Shown here: one piece after another, positions 25,018 through 33,927 of the stretch
Layout: each line of letters starts with the position of its first letter
Position numbering within the stretch: position 1 is the stretch's first letter
Assembly (NCBI RefSeq): GCF_030400225.1
Contig: NZ_VJYB01000001.1
Span: forward strand, 124,001 to 188,000
Direction: 5' to 3'
From: Lactobacillus sp. UCMA15818
GTDB lineage: Bacteria; Bacillota; Bacilli; Lactobacillales; Lactobacillaceae
DNA length: 64,000 nt
Translations under genes and position numbers: made by a program
The notes under the pieces: generated by a model
Told to the model about the DNA's origin: nothing
Databases searched by the model: none
Seen by the model: only the letters and a program-made list of their open reading frames with translations

Positions 25018-25320
25018 CTACTGCTTTTTTGCAATTTTTTGATTTTTATTTTCTTTTTCAAATTTATTTTTGGTTTTTTTTAATACGTTAAAACGTTGTT
25101 TTAACAATCTTTCAGGACGTGTATAAAAATAAGAGGGTACTTAGATTAAAATTTGTTCTTGACAATTTCTTTATTCTGTCTAGTTTACATAATATATATT
25201 ATCGAAAGTAGAATGTACATTAAAAACAGCCTATCTATGCTATACAGATAAATTACTTAAACTTTACTTTCTCAAGTTTCTCCATAATAATCTTAGTATT
25301 TCAATAGCTTAAACTCAGAT
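25018..25320. other. Non-coding AT-rich junction between accessory and core DNA
   Basis: About 300 bases without a gene. I looked for the lost 3' end of the dehydrogenase and for an att-like repeat and found neither. A TTGACA at 25161-25166 is present, but no gene follows on that strand. Confidence 0.4.
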
Positions 25321-25362
25321 AAAAAGGCCGAACCAAAGAATTAAGATTCAGCCTTTTTATCT
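25321..25362 (-). terminator. Terminator of the signal peptidase gene
   Basis: AAAAAGGC-GAA and TTC-GCCTTTTT form a hairpin with poly-T on both strands, directly after the lepB stop on the minus strand. Confidence 0.75.
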
Positions 25363-25384
25363 AGGTAACACTGATTTCAAAAAA

Positions 25385-25975
25385 TTAATTATTTGAATAT
25401 GAATTTATCAATGCTTTTTTCGAATTCCAGAATGGAACTTTTACGACACCATCAATTTTACCCTTAGGAACAAAACCATAATAGCGGCTATCGTTAGAAT
25501 CCTTACGATTGTCGCCCAAAACAAAGTATTTACCCTTAGGAACGGTAAAGGAAGTACCCGTCCCAAGTTTAACACCATTTGCCTCTTTTAAAACGAGGGT
25601 CAGTGTTCCGGTCGTCCTTTGTAATTTCGTGATATAACCTTGTGACATTTTTTTATTATTAATATAAAGTTGACCATTACTTCTATACTCAACCTTATCC
25701 CCTGGCATACCAATTACACGCTTAACATATTTAGTTGACTCAGTAACAGCTTGATTATTTTTATCAACTCCAGATGCATTGAAGACAATGACTGTATTAT
25801 GCTTGATTTTAGCCTGTTTAAGCAACATTACACGTTCATCATTTTGCAATGTTGGATACATGGATGTTCCGTCAACCTTGACAATTCCAAACCAAAACTG
25901 CTTAACTATCAGCGCAATTAGCAAGCCGATAATGATTGGTAAGACCCAACTAAATATTTCTTTGAAAATCTTCAA
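25385..25975 (-). CDS. lepB: Type I signal peptidase
   Basis: A 196-residue membrane-bound serine protease that removes signal peptides outside the cytoplasmic membrane. It has one N-terminal helix (VLPIIIGLLIALIVKQFWF), nucleophile S38 (GTSMYPTL), general base K85 (YVKRVIGMPGD) and the box GDNRKDSNDSRYYGFV. It is the short Gram-positive form. A second, more distant signal peptidase is at 52866-53411. It is transcribed alone and closed by a terminator. Confidence 0.93.
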   Translation of the reverse strand: MKIFKEIFSWVLPIIIGLLIALIVKQFWFGIVKVDGTSMYPTLQNDERVMLLKQAKIKHNTVIVFNASGVDKNNQAVTESTKYVKRVIGMPGDKVEYRSNGQLYINNKKMSQGYITKLQRTTGTLTLVLKEANGVKLGTGTSFTVPKGKYFVLGDNRKDSNDSRYYGFVPKGKIDGVVKVPFWNSKKALINSYSNN

Positions 25976-26020
25976 CTTTCTTACTCTCCTTATGGCTATT
26001 TTTTTAAATATCCAATTAAT

Positions 26021-26443
26021 TTATTTAATGACACGTTTTGGTGGCAACAAACTTCTACCATTATTCAGAGTCCTTTTTTTTAAAGACCAAATATAGTAGG
26101 TAAAAATGCCACAGAAAAATAGCTCATAGAGGCTAAACCAGATGTTCCTCACATAAAGAAACGGCATTGACATTGCAGCACAGTTCAAGAATAACTTGAA
26201 AACAAAGTTACCTCTCATAAAATAAACCATATTGCTGATAACTGCTAGTACCCCAAATATTACTAGCAAGATTGTCAAAATAATTATAATTGAAAAAATA
26301 TTAGTGCCATTAGCTATTTTTTCTGCATTTGCAGAAGAATATCCTTTATGAAGATAGAATTTAACCAGTAGTCTAAAGTAAGTATCGTTTAGAACATACA
26401 AAAGACCAAGTCCCCCAACGGTTATATTCAAAAACTTATTCAA
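26021..26443 (-). CDS. Membrane protein of unknown function
   Basis: An approximately 140-residue protein with three or four hydrophobic helices (IFSIIIILTILLVIFGVLAVI is the clearest) and a basic C-terminus (SLKKRTLNNGRSLLPPKR). I do not recognise the family. The TTG at 26443 is preceded by GAGGGAG at a fair distance; the frame is open to 26473. It lies between lepB and an isomerase-like gene, all on the minus strand, with gaps that leave operon membership open. Confidence 0.6.
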   Translation of the reverse strand: MNKFLNITVGGLGLLYVLNDTYFRLLVKFYLHKGYSSANAEKIANGTNIFSIIIILTILLVIFGVLAVISNMVYFMRGNFVFKLFLNCAAMSMPFLYVRNIWFSLYELFFCGIFTYYIWSLKKRTLNNGRSLLPPKRVIK

Positions 26444-26558
26444 ACACTCATCTCCCTCGAACGAATAAATCAACTATTAGTTAGTGTACTACTTACCATC
26501 TAGAATTATATACGCTGAGTAAGTAAATGAAAGAAAAGTATTTTTTTTTAAATCAATT

Positions 26559-27392
26559 TTAAGCTCTTTTATTCAGTTTATTGTAAATGCCAATTAGATA
26601 ATGATAACTTGCAACTTGTTCTGTTGCTTCATTTTCATTAGCGAGTTTGATTTCAAAGATACTTGAAGCATTCTCATTCAATAACGGTAAAACATCTTCC
26701 CAATTAATTTTCCCCTTACCTAATGGCAAACTATCATGCGTTAATCCCATGGAATCAACTAAGTGATAGTGGACTATGTGGGATTTAAGCCTCTTTAAGC
26801 TGGCACATAATTTAGGATTATCTGCCTTAATCTTTATAAAGCAATGACTGAGGTCAAAAGCCAAGCGATATTTTTTGTCTAAAATGAAGCGGTCCTCATC
26901 TGCGCAGCCGTAATAAAACAAACGTGATATTGAGTTTTCAAACATGATATGTGATTGTCCGAGATTTGCATATCTATCAAGTTTTTGGTAAACTACATTT
27001 CTTGCTTCTGAAAATGACGGATATAAAGCAATCATCTTTTCAGTATGTCTCGAGTATGAACCGTGCAACAGAGTCTGTAGATTGTAATCAAAAGATAACT
27101 GTAATAATTGATTAGTACTAGAATCTATAAAATAATTCAGTTCTTTAAAGTCATTTTGTGGTGCAACTAACTCTGTATATTCACCCTTGTACCTCATTGG
27201 ATGATGTAAAATTATATGTGCAACACCTTGTGCTTTCACCTGTAGTATCGCTGCTGTAAGCTTTTTTATACCTTCTTTTGTAAAATCATCTTCATCAGTA
27301 TAAAATTCAAAAACATTTGGTCGATAACTTAATCGATTTTTGAGTTGTTCGCTCTGTGAACTAGCTTTGAGACCTAAATCAATATTTTTCAT
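26559..27392 (-). CDS. Sugar phosphate isomerase/epimerase-like TIM-barrel protein
   Basis: A 277-residue protein of the xylose isomerase-like/AP endonuclease 2 superfamily. Visible features include HIILHHPMRY, LLHGSYSRH, MFENS, RLAFDLSHCFI and HYHLVDSMG...PLGKGKINWEDVLPLL, where His, Glu and Asp residues probably bind a divalent metal. The reaction is not predictable. The start is ATG 27392 after AGGTGTTG; the frame continues upstream to 27467 without RBS. It follows the DegV gene on the same strand. Confidence 0.75.
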   Translation of the reverse strand: MKNIDLGLKASSQSEQLKNRLSYRPNVFEFYTDEDDFTKEGIKKLTAAILQVKAQGVAHIILHHPMRYKGEYTELVAPQNDFKELNYFIDSSTNQLLQLSFDYNLQTLLHGSYSRHTEKMIALYPSFSEARNVVYQKLDRYANLGQSHIMFENSISRLFYYGCADEDRFILDKKYRLAFDLSHCFIKIKADNPKLCASLKRLKSHIVHYHLVDSMGLTHDSLPLGKGKINWEDVLPLLNENASSIFEIKLANENEATEQVASYHYLIGIYNKLNKRA

Positions 27393-27486
27393 AAACAACA
27401 CCTCTTCGATTAAAAACCTTTTCAGAAAAAAAGCCGATAAACTAAAGAGTTTCAGCCAATTTTTCAATTATAATAGCAATACTATA

Positions 27487-28350
27487 TTACTTATCAATAT
27501 CTTTCATCCAAGCCAGTGCAATTGCTTTTTCTCCAAGATGAGTTCCAATGACAGGACCAAAATAACTTAAATCAATTTGACAGTCTGGATATTTCTGAGA
27601 AAGTTCTTTTCTCCAAGATTCTGCGGCCTTCAGATCATTTGCATGAATAACAATCAGTCTGAGTGGATAGTCTGCTTTTTCTTTATCTTCTTCAAAAATT
27701 TTTTCAGCCCGCTTGAGTGCTTTCTTCATGGAACGGACCTTATCAAAAGCCACAATCTTATGTGAATCATTATCAAAAGTCAAAAGTGGCTTTATCTTCA
27801 AGACACTTCCAATAAGGGCTGAAGCATTTGACAAGCGTCCGCCACGGACCAAGTTCTGTAGATCATCAACAATAAAGCATTCATTCATGGTTTCTCTTAA
27901 ATTTTCTAACTCAGTTAGTATTTCTTCAACATTAGCGCCAGCTTCTGCCATTCTAGCTGCTCTTAAAACGAGATTGCCCATCAGCATTACGGTGATTTGC
28001 GAATCAAAAGGATAAACTTTTGTTTCTTTAATCTCAGTTGCCACATTCTTTAGAGTTTGATAAAATCCAGAAATTGTTGAGGCTAGATGAATACTGATAA
28101 CAGCATCATATCCTTGTTTTCCTAGGTTCTCATAAAATTTAATCAATTCACCAATAGCAGGTTGAGAGGTACTAGGAAATGTCTCAGATTTCTTAAGCTT
28201 TTCATAGAACTCTTCTGTGGAAATATCTACCCCTTCCTTGTACACTTCATTATCAATGATAACCGGAAGTGGAATTATATGAATGTTATTATCCGCAATT
28301 TGTTTATCTGTTAAATATGCGGTACTGTCAGTTACAACAGCGATTCTCAT
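27487..28350 (-). CDS. DegV family protein (fatty acid-binding)
   Basis: A 287-residue protein of the DegV/FakB type, which binds a fatty acid and presents it to a kinase for phospholipid synthesis; this role is known for FakB and inferred here. The signature start is IAVVTDSTAYLT, with TSQPAIGELIKFYENL and a C-terminal GPVIGTHLGEKAIAL. The start is ATG 28350 after AGGTG. Typical length. Confidence 0.88.
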   Translation of the reverse strand: MRIAVVTDSTAYLTDKQIADNNIHIIPLPVIIDNEVYKEGVDISTEEFYEKLKKSETFPSTSQPAIGELIKFYENLGKQGYDAVISIHLASTISGFYQTLKNVATEIKETKVYPFDSQITVMLMGNLVLRAARMAEAGANVEEILTELENLRETMNECFIVDDLQNLVRGGRLSNASALIGSVLKIKPLLTFDNDSHKIVAFDKVRSMKKALKRAEKIFEEDKEKADYPLRLIVIHANDLKAAESWRKELSQKYPDCQIDLSYFGPVIGTHLGEKAIALAWMKDIDK

Positions 28351-28444
28351 AGATGTACACCTACTTCTTTGCTTTTTGTTATACCATGGTATCATAACAC
28401 ATAAAAAAAAACGCGACTACTAAACACCTGAATGAGAAGCACGG

Positions 28445-28864
28445 CTACATTCGTTCCATACTTTTACTCAATCTATTAAGAAGAATCTGTAATAAATTTT
28501 GTTCTTCTTCAGACCAATGTGAAAAAAGTTGTTTGCTATACTGTGCAATGTCTTTCTTCATGTCCGCTATAGCATCCAGTCCCCTAAATGTACTGGTGTA
28601 TGCAAAAAAGCGGCGTCCCTGTTGGCTTTCTTGTGACTTTTTGACAACAAACTCTTTTGAAAGTAACTTAGATAATTGTCTGCTTAATGTGGAAACATTG
28701 AGCTGTGTCATTTTTGCCAGCTTTTCTTGGGTCGAAGCACCATCGACAATTTTTAGAAGTAATTGCCATTCTGCAAGTGTTAATCCATTTTTTTGTGATA
28801 AAGCAACGAGCTTTTCTCGATACTGACGTTGAAGATCAATAAGACTATCCAAGCAGCTTTTCAA
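28445..28864 (-). CDS. MarR family transcriptional regulator
   Basis: A 139-residue winged-helix regulator. Recognition helix region: TQEKLAKMTQLNVSTLSRQLSKLL; wing: ESQQGRRFFAYTS. RBS GGAGGG lies before ATG 28864. An 11-base palindrome TGCATTATGCA stands 28 bases upstream of the start, identical to operator O2 of the MarR gene at 2673-3131, and both proteins share the ST-SRQ recognition-helix motif. Autoregulation is likely. Other targets are not evident; the gene is divergent from rqcH. Confidence 0.85.
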   Translation of the reverse strand: MKSCLDSLIDLQRQYREKLVALSQKNGLTLAEWQLLLKIVDGASTQEKLAKMTQLNVSTLSRQLSKLLSKEFVVKKSQESQQGRRFFAYTSTFRGLDAIADMKKDIAQYSKQLFSHWSEEEQNLLQILLNRLSKSMERM

Positions 28865-28891
28865 AAGAATCCCTCCAATAAAAGTTTAATA

Positions 28892-28902
28892 TGCATTATG
28901 CA
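28892..28902. promoter_or_regulatory. Probable MarR operator
   Basis: TGCATTATGCA upstream of the MarR gene on the minus strand; identical to the site at 3190-3200. Confidence 0.55.
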
Positions 28903-28990
28903 AATTACATTAATCATTATGAATTAATTATGTAATAATAGCAAGTGCAACACATTTATTTTCTTACCTGTAACACTCAAAAAAGTATCT

Positions 28991-29019
28991 TTGCTCTTTA
29001 TACGGTTAAACGGTACAAT
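28991..29019 (+). promoter_or_regulatory. Promoter of rqcH
   Basis: TTGCTC, a 17-base spacer and TACAAT, 40 bases upstream of the start codon. Confidence 0.6.
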
Positions 29020-29059
29020 TAGATACAGTAAAAATTAGTTATGAAAGCGAGTTGTCAGC

Positions 29060-30763
29060 ATGCCTTTTGATGGACTATTTACCCATGCAATGATTGCCGA
29101 ATTAAGAAGCAAAATTATAGGCGGACGTGTAACCAAAATATCACAACCTTTCCCAAATGAAGTCATCTTGACAATTAGGTCACAGCGTCACAACCAGCCA
29201 CTTTTGTTATCGGCACATCCTAATTATGCCCGTATTCAGATTACAAAAATTCCTTACAATAATCCCCCAGTTCCAACTAACTTTACGATGACACTCAGAA
29301 AGTATCTCGAGAATGCAAAGATAACTGCAATTGACCAACTTGATAATGATCGAGTTGCTAACTTCAGTTTTGCTACTCGTAATGAGTTGGGTGATGAACT
29401 GCCATTATTATTAAGTATTGAAATTATGGGTCGCTATAGCAATATAGTTTTGGTTGACCAAAAAGATAACAAAATCCTAGATACAATTAAGCATATTGGA
29501 CCGAGTCAGAATCGATTCAGAACCTTACTCCCAGGTGCAACATATATTCAACCGCCAAAACAGAATCTGTTAAATCCTTTTGCAGATGAGTCTGCAAAAT
29601 ACTTGGATCTTGTGCAACAATTTCCAAACCGAGAGATGCTAGCTAAACAACTGCAGAAAAGTTATCAAGGAATTGCAACCGCACATGCTTTATATTTAGC
29701 TGATAGCTTGCACGCTGTGGGTGATACTTCTATCAATTGGGAACATGCCTTAAAGCAAGCTGATAGTCCCACCCCCACTATTGTTGGAGGAAGCAAAAAT
29801 TTCTTCACCTTCTTTAAATATGATAATGATTTAAATTCAGAAAATACCGAATCATTGAGTAATTTGTTGGATGCATTCTATCAGAAAAAAGCGACTAGTG
29901 ATCGTGTGCAGCAACAAGGTTCACAATTATTTCATGTTATTAAAGGAAATCTACAAAAAAATCGCAAGAAATTAAAAAAACTGCAGCAAACAATGGCTTC
30001 TACACAAAAAGCAGATATTTTGCGTATAAAAGGTGAATTGCTGACCACCTATCTTTATCAAGTAAAGCGCGGAATGACCGAAATTGAATTGCCTAACTAC
30101 TATGATAATGAGAAACTAGTCAAAATAAGTCTTTCAAATCAACTTTCTCCTTCTCAAAATGCTCAGAAATATTTTAAAAAATATCAAAAATTAAAAAATG
30201 CTGTTGCGTATGTAACAAAGCAAATGAAAATAACTAAAACAGAAATAAATTACCTTGAAGAAGTTGAAACTCAATTAGAATTAGCGGATCCGCAAGACCT
30301 GCCCGATATTAAGGTAGAACTGCAACAAGAAGGATATATACGAGCACAGAAGCAAAATAAGAACGGGAAGGTTAGAAAAAATAAGCTTGGTCAACCTGAC
30401 ACTTTTTATTCTAGTGAAGATATAAAAATTTCGGTTGGTAAAAATAATTTACAAAATGACCGTTTGACATTAAAAATGGCACAAAAAAAAGACATCTGGC
30501 TTCATGCAAAGAATATCCATGGGTCTCATGTAATAATCCATGATAGTCAGCCAAGTGAACGAACACTTCTTGAAGCAGCTAAATTAGCAGCCTATTACTC
30601 TAAAGCACGTTCATCTGGAAACGTACCTGTTGACTATGTTAGAGTAAAAAATATTCGTAAGCCAAATGGAGCTAAACCAGGATTTGTAATCTATGAAGGC
30701 CAGCAGACGCTCTATGTCACCCCTGATGAAGGTGAAATGAAAAAAATGAAAAAACATGATTAG
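29060..30763 (+). CDS. rqcH: Rqc2 homologue RqcH (NFACT protein, formerly fibronectin-binding protein)
   Basis: A 567-residue ribosome quality control factor that binds stalled 50S-peptidyl-tRNA complexes and recruits tRNA-Ala for C-terminal alanine tailing. The NFACT-N domain starts PFDGLFTHAMIAELRSKIIGGRV. A helical coiled-coil middle spans about residues 270-420, and the NFACT-R domain ends the protein (KDIWLHAKNIHGSHVIIHD, around 478-496). It was annotated in older genomes as an adhesin. Alone in its transcription unit. Confidence 0.92.
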   Translation: MPFDGLFTHAMIAELRSKIIGGRVTKISQPFPNEVILTIRSQRHNQPLLLSAHPNYARIQITKIPYNNPPVPTNFTMTLRKYLENAKITAIDQLDNDRVANFSFATRNELGDELPLLLSIEIMGRYSNIVLVDQKDNKILDTIKHIGPSQNRFRTLLPGATYIQPPKQNLLNPFADESAKYLDLVQQFPNREMLAKQLQKSYQGIATAHALYLADSLHAVGDTSINWEHALKQADSPTPTIVGGSKNFFTFFKYDNDLNSENTESLSNLLDAFYQKKATSDRVQQQGSQLFHVIKGNLQKNRKKLKKLQQTMASTQKADILRIKGELLTTYLYQVKRGMTEIELPNYYDNEKLVKISLSNQLSPSQNAQKYFKKYQKLKNAVAYVTKQMKITKTEINYLEEVETQLELADPQDLPDIKVELQQEGYIRAQKQNKNGKVRKNKLGQPDTFYSSEDIKISVGKNNLQNDRLTLKMAQKKDIWLHAKNIHGSHVIIHDSQPSERTLLEAAKLAAYYSKARSSGNVPVDYVRVKNIRKPNGAKPGFVIYEGQQTLYVTPDEGEMKKMKKHD

Positions 30764-30860
30764 CTGGGCAGTAAACCAAATTTCACGGTTGTACTATTGA
30801 CAATGGTTGATTTTGTATGAGTCTTTATTAAAATATATGAAAAAAAGATTAAGAGTTATA

Positions 30861-30889
30861 TTGAAAAAAATTCAAATTTCTTTTATAAT
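30861..30889 (+). promoter_or_regulatory. Strong promoter ahead of the efflux/SDR operon
   Basis: TTGAAA (30861-30866), a 17-base spacer and a perfect TATAAT (30884-30889). Transcription would begin near 30896 and meet a terminator hairpin at 30912. Confidence 0.7.
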
Positions 30890-30911
30890 TATCTTTATTG
30901 AATAAATATCT

Positions 30912-30949
30912 AGGGCTTTGCGGAGCATAAATCGCATGGCCCTTTTTTT
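30912..30949 (+). terminator. Terminator-like hairpin in the leader of the efflux operon
   Basis: AGGGC and GCCCT close a hairpin with inner GCG/CGC pairing, followed by seven T. It lies between the strong promoter and the efflux gene ATG at 30983, so it could attenuate that operon, or release a short RNA of about 50 bases. Confidence 0.6.
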
Positions 30950-30982
30950 GTCCAAATATAATGAAACGGGGTAAATATATTA

Positions 30983-32368
30983 ATGAATAACGTTACACAA
31001 AAAACCAAATTCTCACTTATCGCCGTAGAAATTTTAACTTTTGTTGGAATTTTAGTTGAAACTTCAATGAACGTAACCTTCCCGACTTTGATGCAAAATT
31101 TTAAAGAACCACTCGGCAATGTACAATGGCTAACTACTGGATACCTGTTGATGGTCACACTTGTTATGGGATCAACCTCTTACTTATTGAAACGTTTCAA
31201 AAGACGTCAATTATTTTTATTTAGTGCTATTTTAAGCATTATTGGTGAATTATTATGTCTAGCTGCACCCACTTTCAGTATTCTCCTAATTGGCCGATTG
31301 ATTCAAGCTAGCGGGACCGGAATCAGTACCCCGTTAATGTTTTCCGTAATTTTTTCCGAAATTCCGATGGCAAAATGGGGAAGATACACAGGGATTGCTG
31401 CAATGCTAATTTCACTTGCTCCCGCACTTGGACCAACGTTTGGCGGTGTCATGAATCATTACTTCTCTTGGCGTGCAATTTTTAGTACTAGTCTCTCACT
31501 AATCTTAGTTGCACTGATTATTGGATTAGTTGCTTTGGAGAACCGACCACTTCGTGCAAAGATTAAATTTGACTGCAGTGGTTTCCTTGCCCTGACCTTG
31601 TTCTTAATATTTCTTGAATTCGGCGTTCAGCAACTAAGTAATCATTTAGGACTGGCAATACTTTTGTTGCTACTTAGCCTTATTTCGATGTACCTCTTTA
31701 TTAGACATGAGCAGCAAAGCAAAAATGTATTGTTTAATCCTGGCCTTTTTAAAAATAAATATCTAATGTTCCGTCTCACTAACTACTTTATCCTCCAAAT
31801 GATCAACATCTCACTTTCCTTTGTAATTCCTATCTTTGTTGAAAATGTATTGCTGGTCAATTCATTAATTGCAGGACTAATTCTTCTACCTGGATCTCTG
31901 TTAGGATCGCTAAGTGCTCCATTTGCTGGTAAATGGTATGACCGCGTTGGACCAAAACGGCCCCTGCTAGTTAGCAATTGGTTGGTGGTTGGAGGAATGT
32001 TGTTGTTTGCCAGTTTCATCAGTAAATTCTCAGTCATGATAATCGGTCTAGTCTTCGTAATTACTCGTTTAGGATTCAACACAGGCTTTGGGAACACAAT
32101 GTCAGATGCAAGTAAGGCTACCCCACCTTCTTTGAAGTCTGATCAAAACTCATTGTTTAGTATGAGTCAACAATATGCTGGATCAATCGGAACGGCCATG
32201 ATATCAATGATTATCAGTCTTCAAGAAAAAAGCAGCGGTAGTGTACATGCAGGAATCACAAGTGGTAGTCAATTAGGCTTCGTCTTGTTAATGATTTTTG
32301 GAATTATTGCCTTGATATGTACAATCACTCTGAATAAAGGAGGAATGCAACATGAAGTTGAAAAATAA
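30983..32368 (+). CDS. MFS drug efflux transporter, DHA2 family
   Basis: A 461-residue antiporter with about 14 helices. It is paralogous to the pump at 21486: both have VETSMNVTFPTLM-type helix 1, QWLTTGYLL and GRLIQASGTGISTPLMF, and motif C APALGPTFGGV. It probably exports hydrophobic toxic compounds. The stop overlaps the start of the SDR gene by 17 bases. Expression may be set by the leader terminator at 30912. Confidence 0.88.
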   Translation: MNNVTQKTKFSLIAVEILTFVGILVETSMNVTFPTLMQNFKEPLGNVQWLTTGYLLMVTLVMGSTSYLLKRFKRRQLFLFSAILSIIGELLCLAAPTFSILLIGRLIQASGTGISTPLMFSVIFSEIPMAKWGRYTGIAAMLISLAPALGPTFGGVMNHYFSWRAIFSTSLSLILVALIIGLVALENRPLRAKIKFDCSGFLALTLFLIFLEFGVQQLSNHLGLAILLLLLSLISMYLFIRHEQQSKNVLFNPGLFKNKYLMFRLTNYFILQMINISLSFVIPIFVENVLLVNSLIAGLILLPGSLLGSLSAPFAGKWYDRVGPKRPLLVSNWLVVGGMLLFASFISKFSVMIIGLVFVITRLGFNTGFGNTMSDASKATPPSLKSDQNSLFSMSQQYAGSIGTAMISMIISLQEKSSGSVHAGITSGSQLGFVLLMIFGIIALICTITLNKGGMQHEVEK

Positions 32369-33068
32369 AAGAATATTAATCATAGGTGGAACATCCGGTT
32401 TTGGTAAGGAGCTGGCTCTTCAATGTTTACAACAAGGTTCATATGTCAGTGTAATTGGTCGCAGTAACACACATCTAAAAGAGTTTATTGCCACTAATAT
32501 GCAACACTTAAGTGGAGTTGTTCTAGATGCTACTGAGCAAAGACAATTGGCAGACTTTTTTGCAAATCATAGAGCATTTGATCACATTGTTTCAACTCTC
32601 GGAGGTACTATGAGTGGAGGCTTTTTGGACAATTCACTAGTAGAATTTCGAAAAGTAATAGATGATAAGTTCTTTGCCAATCTGCAGCTTGCACAACTAG
32701 CAGTGTCACAACTAAATAAAGGCGGATCACTAACTTTCACTTCAGGAACAGGAGGTCATCCAAGTACAGCTTCAGGTGCGATCGTTGGTAATCATGCTAT
32801 TAATTTGTTAGTTAAAGGCCTAGCCGTTGAAGTAGCACCGGAACAAAAACGTATTAATGCAGTTGCTCCAACCTGGACAGTGACTGGACTGTGGCGTGAT
32901 CTTTCACCAGCAGAACTGCAGCAACAAGAAAAAACAGTTGCCGCAAGCATACCATTAGAACGCACAGCAAAAATCGCCGAAGTTGCTTCGGCATATCTTT
33001 ATTTAATAATGAATGATTTTATGACTGGTCAAATAATTAATGTCGACGGTGGTGTTAGTGCTTTATAA
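32352..33068 (+). CDS. SDR family oxidoreductase
   Basis: A 238-residue short-chain dehydrogenase/reductase. The cofactor motif is IIGGTSGFGKELA (TGxxxGxG type). The catalytic Ser is in LTFTSGTGGHPST, but the usual YxxxK is replaced in its place by GAIVGNHAINLLVKGLAVEVAP, where the Tyr is absent (VGNHAINLLVK), so the mechanism may be altered or another residue used. The C-terminal GQIINVDGG is typical. It overlaps the efflux gene and is probably translated with it; it may modify the exported compound. Confidence 0.82.
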   Translation: MKLKNKRILIIGGTSGFGKELALQCLQQGSYVSVIGRSNTHLKEFIATNMQHLSGVVLDATEQRQLADFFANHRAFDHIVSTLGGTMSGGFLDNSLVEFRKVIDDKFFANLQLAQLAVSQLNKGGSLTFTSGTGGHPSTASGAIVGNHAINLLVKGLAVEVAPEQKRINAVAPTWTVTGLWRDLSPAELQQQEKTVAASIPLERTAKIAEVASAYLYLIMNDFMTGQIINVDGGVSAL

Positions 33069-33075
33069 TGAACAG

Positions 33076-33124
33076 AGAAAAAGGCTTGATTCAGTGGATT
33101 TAACCATGAATCAAGCCTTTTTCT
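33076..33124 (+). terminator. Terminator of the efflux/SDR operon
   Basis: AAAAAGGCTTGATTCA and TGAATCAAGCCTTTTT pair perfectly over 16 bases; a very strong bidirectional hairpin. Confidence 0.85.
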
Positions 33125-33207
33125 GACTATCTCTATTTAAATTAAAATTGAGATACCTAATTACTTTGTTATATTTCAAAAAATCAGTCTCAGTCCATCT
33201 TATTCAT

Positions 33208-33927
33208 TTATTCCAAGATTTCAGCAAGAATTTCTTCTGAAATTTCAACTTCCTTTTCCTTATCGCCAAGACTTTCCTTACCACGATATGGATTCTCAAC
33301 AATTCGCCAAATCGTGCCATTCTTGATTACCGCAATACGATCAGCCATTCTGACTGCTTCATTAATGTCATGCGTTACCAGAAAGGTCGTAATTGCCTTA
33401 TCTTGACAAACCTTTCTAATCAGTTCTTGCATCTTAGTTCTTGTTAGTGCATCCAGTGCACCTAATGGTTCATCTAACAGAAGAAGTCGTGGATGTGACA
33501 TCAGGGCACGTGCCAAAGCAACGCGCTGCCTTTGTCCACCTGATAACTGCGTGGGAATTTTTGTTGAATATTGACTTAATCCCACCTGCTCCAATAATTG
33601 AGCAGCCTCAGCAACTGCCTGTTTACCCTTCTTATCCAGCAAAACGTTATCTGTAACATTCATCCATGGGAGTAAACGATCTTCTTGAAACATTACACGG
33701 GCTTCCTTATTTAAACCATGAATTTTATTGCCTTCCTGAATAATAGATCCAGCAGAGGTCTCTTCTAAGCCTGCCAGCATTCGTAGTAATGTACTTTTAC
33801 CGCCACCACTCATACCAACTAATGCAATAAATTCTCCTTCATTAATAACCAGATTTGCATTACTCAAAATAACACTATCACCGTATGATTTACCGACTTT
33901 ATTTATCTCCAGAAGCTTCTGAGCCAT
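33208..33927 (-). CDS. ABC transporter ATP-binding protein (SsuB/TauB/NrtD type)
   Basis: A 239-residue ATPase of a nitrate/sulfonate/taurine-type importer. It has Walker A GMSGGGKST, the Q-loop VMFQEDRLLPW, the signature LSGGQRQR and Walker B LLLLDEPLGALD, followed by the switch histidine (LVTHD). I start it at ATG 33927 after AGGCGGG; its start overlaps the permease gene by 29 bases. It energises import with the permease and binding protein encoded just upstream. Confidence 0.88.
   Translation of the reverse strand: MAQKLLEINKVGKSYGDSVILSNANLVINEGEFIALVGMSGGGKSTLLRMLAGLEETSAGSIIQEGNKIHGLNKEARVMFQEDRLLPWMNVTDNVLLDKKGKQAVAEAAQLLEQVGLSQYSTKIPTQLSGGQRQRVALARALMSHPRLLLLDEPLGALDALTRTKMQELIRKVCQDKAITTFLVTHDINEAVRMADRIAVIKNGTIWRIVENPYRGKESLGDKEKEVEISEEILAEILE

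Noticed and set aside
25779-26096. A 105-codon plus-strand frame antisense to lepB
   Set aside because: Antisense shadow of the signal peptidase and the following gap.
29060-30763. Adhesin (fibronectin-binding protein) role for the NFACT protein
   Set aside because: Domain order NFACT-N, coiled coil, NFACT-R identifies the ribosome quality control factor; the adhesin name is historical.
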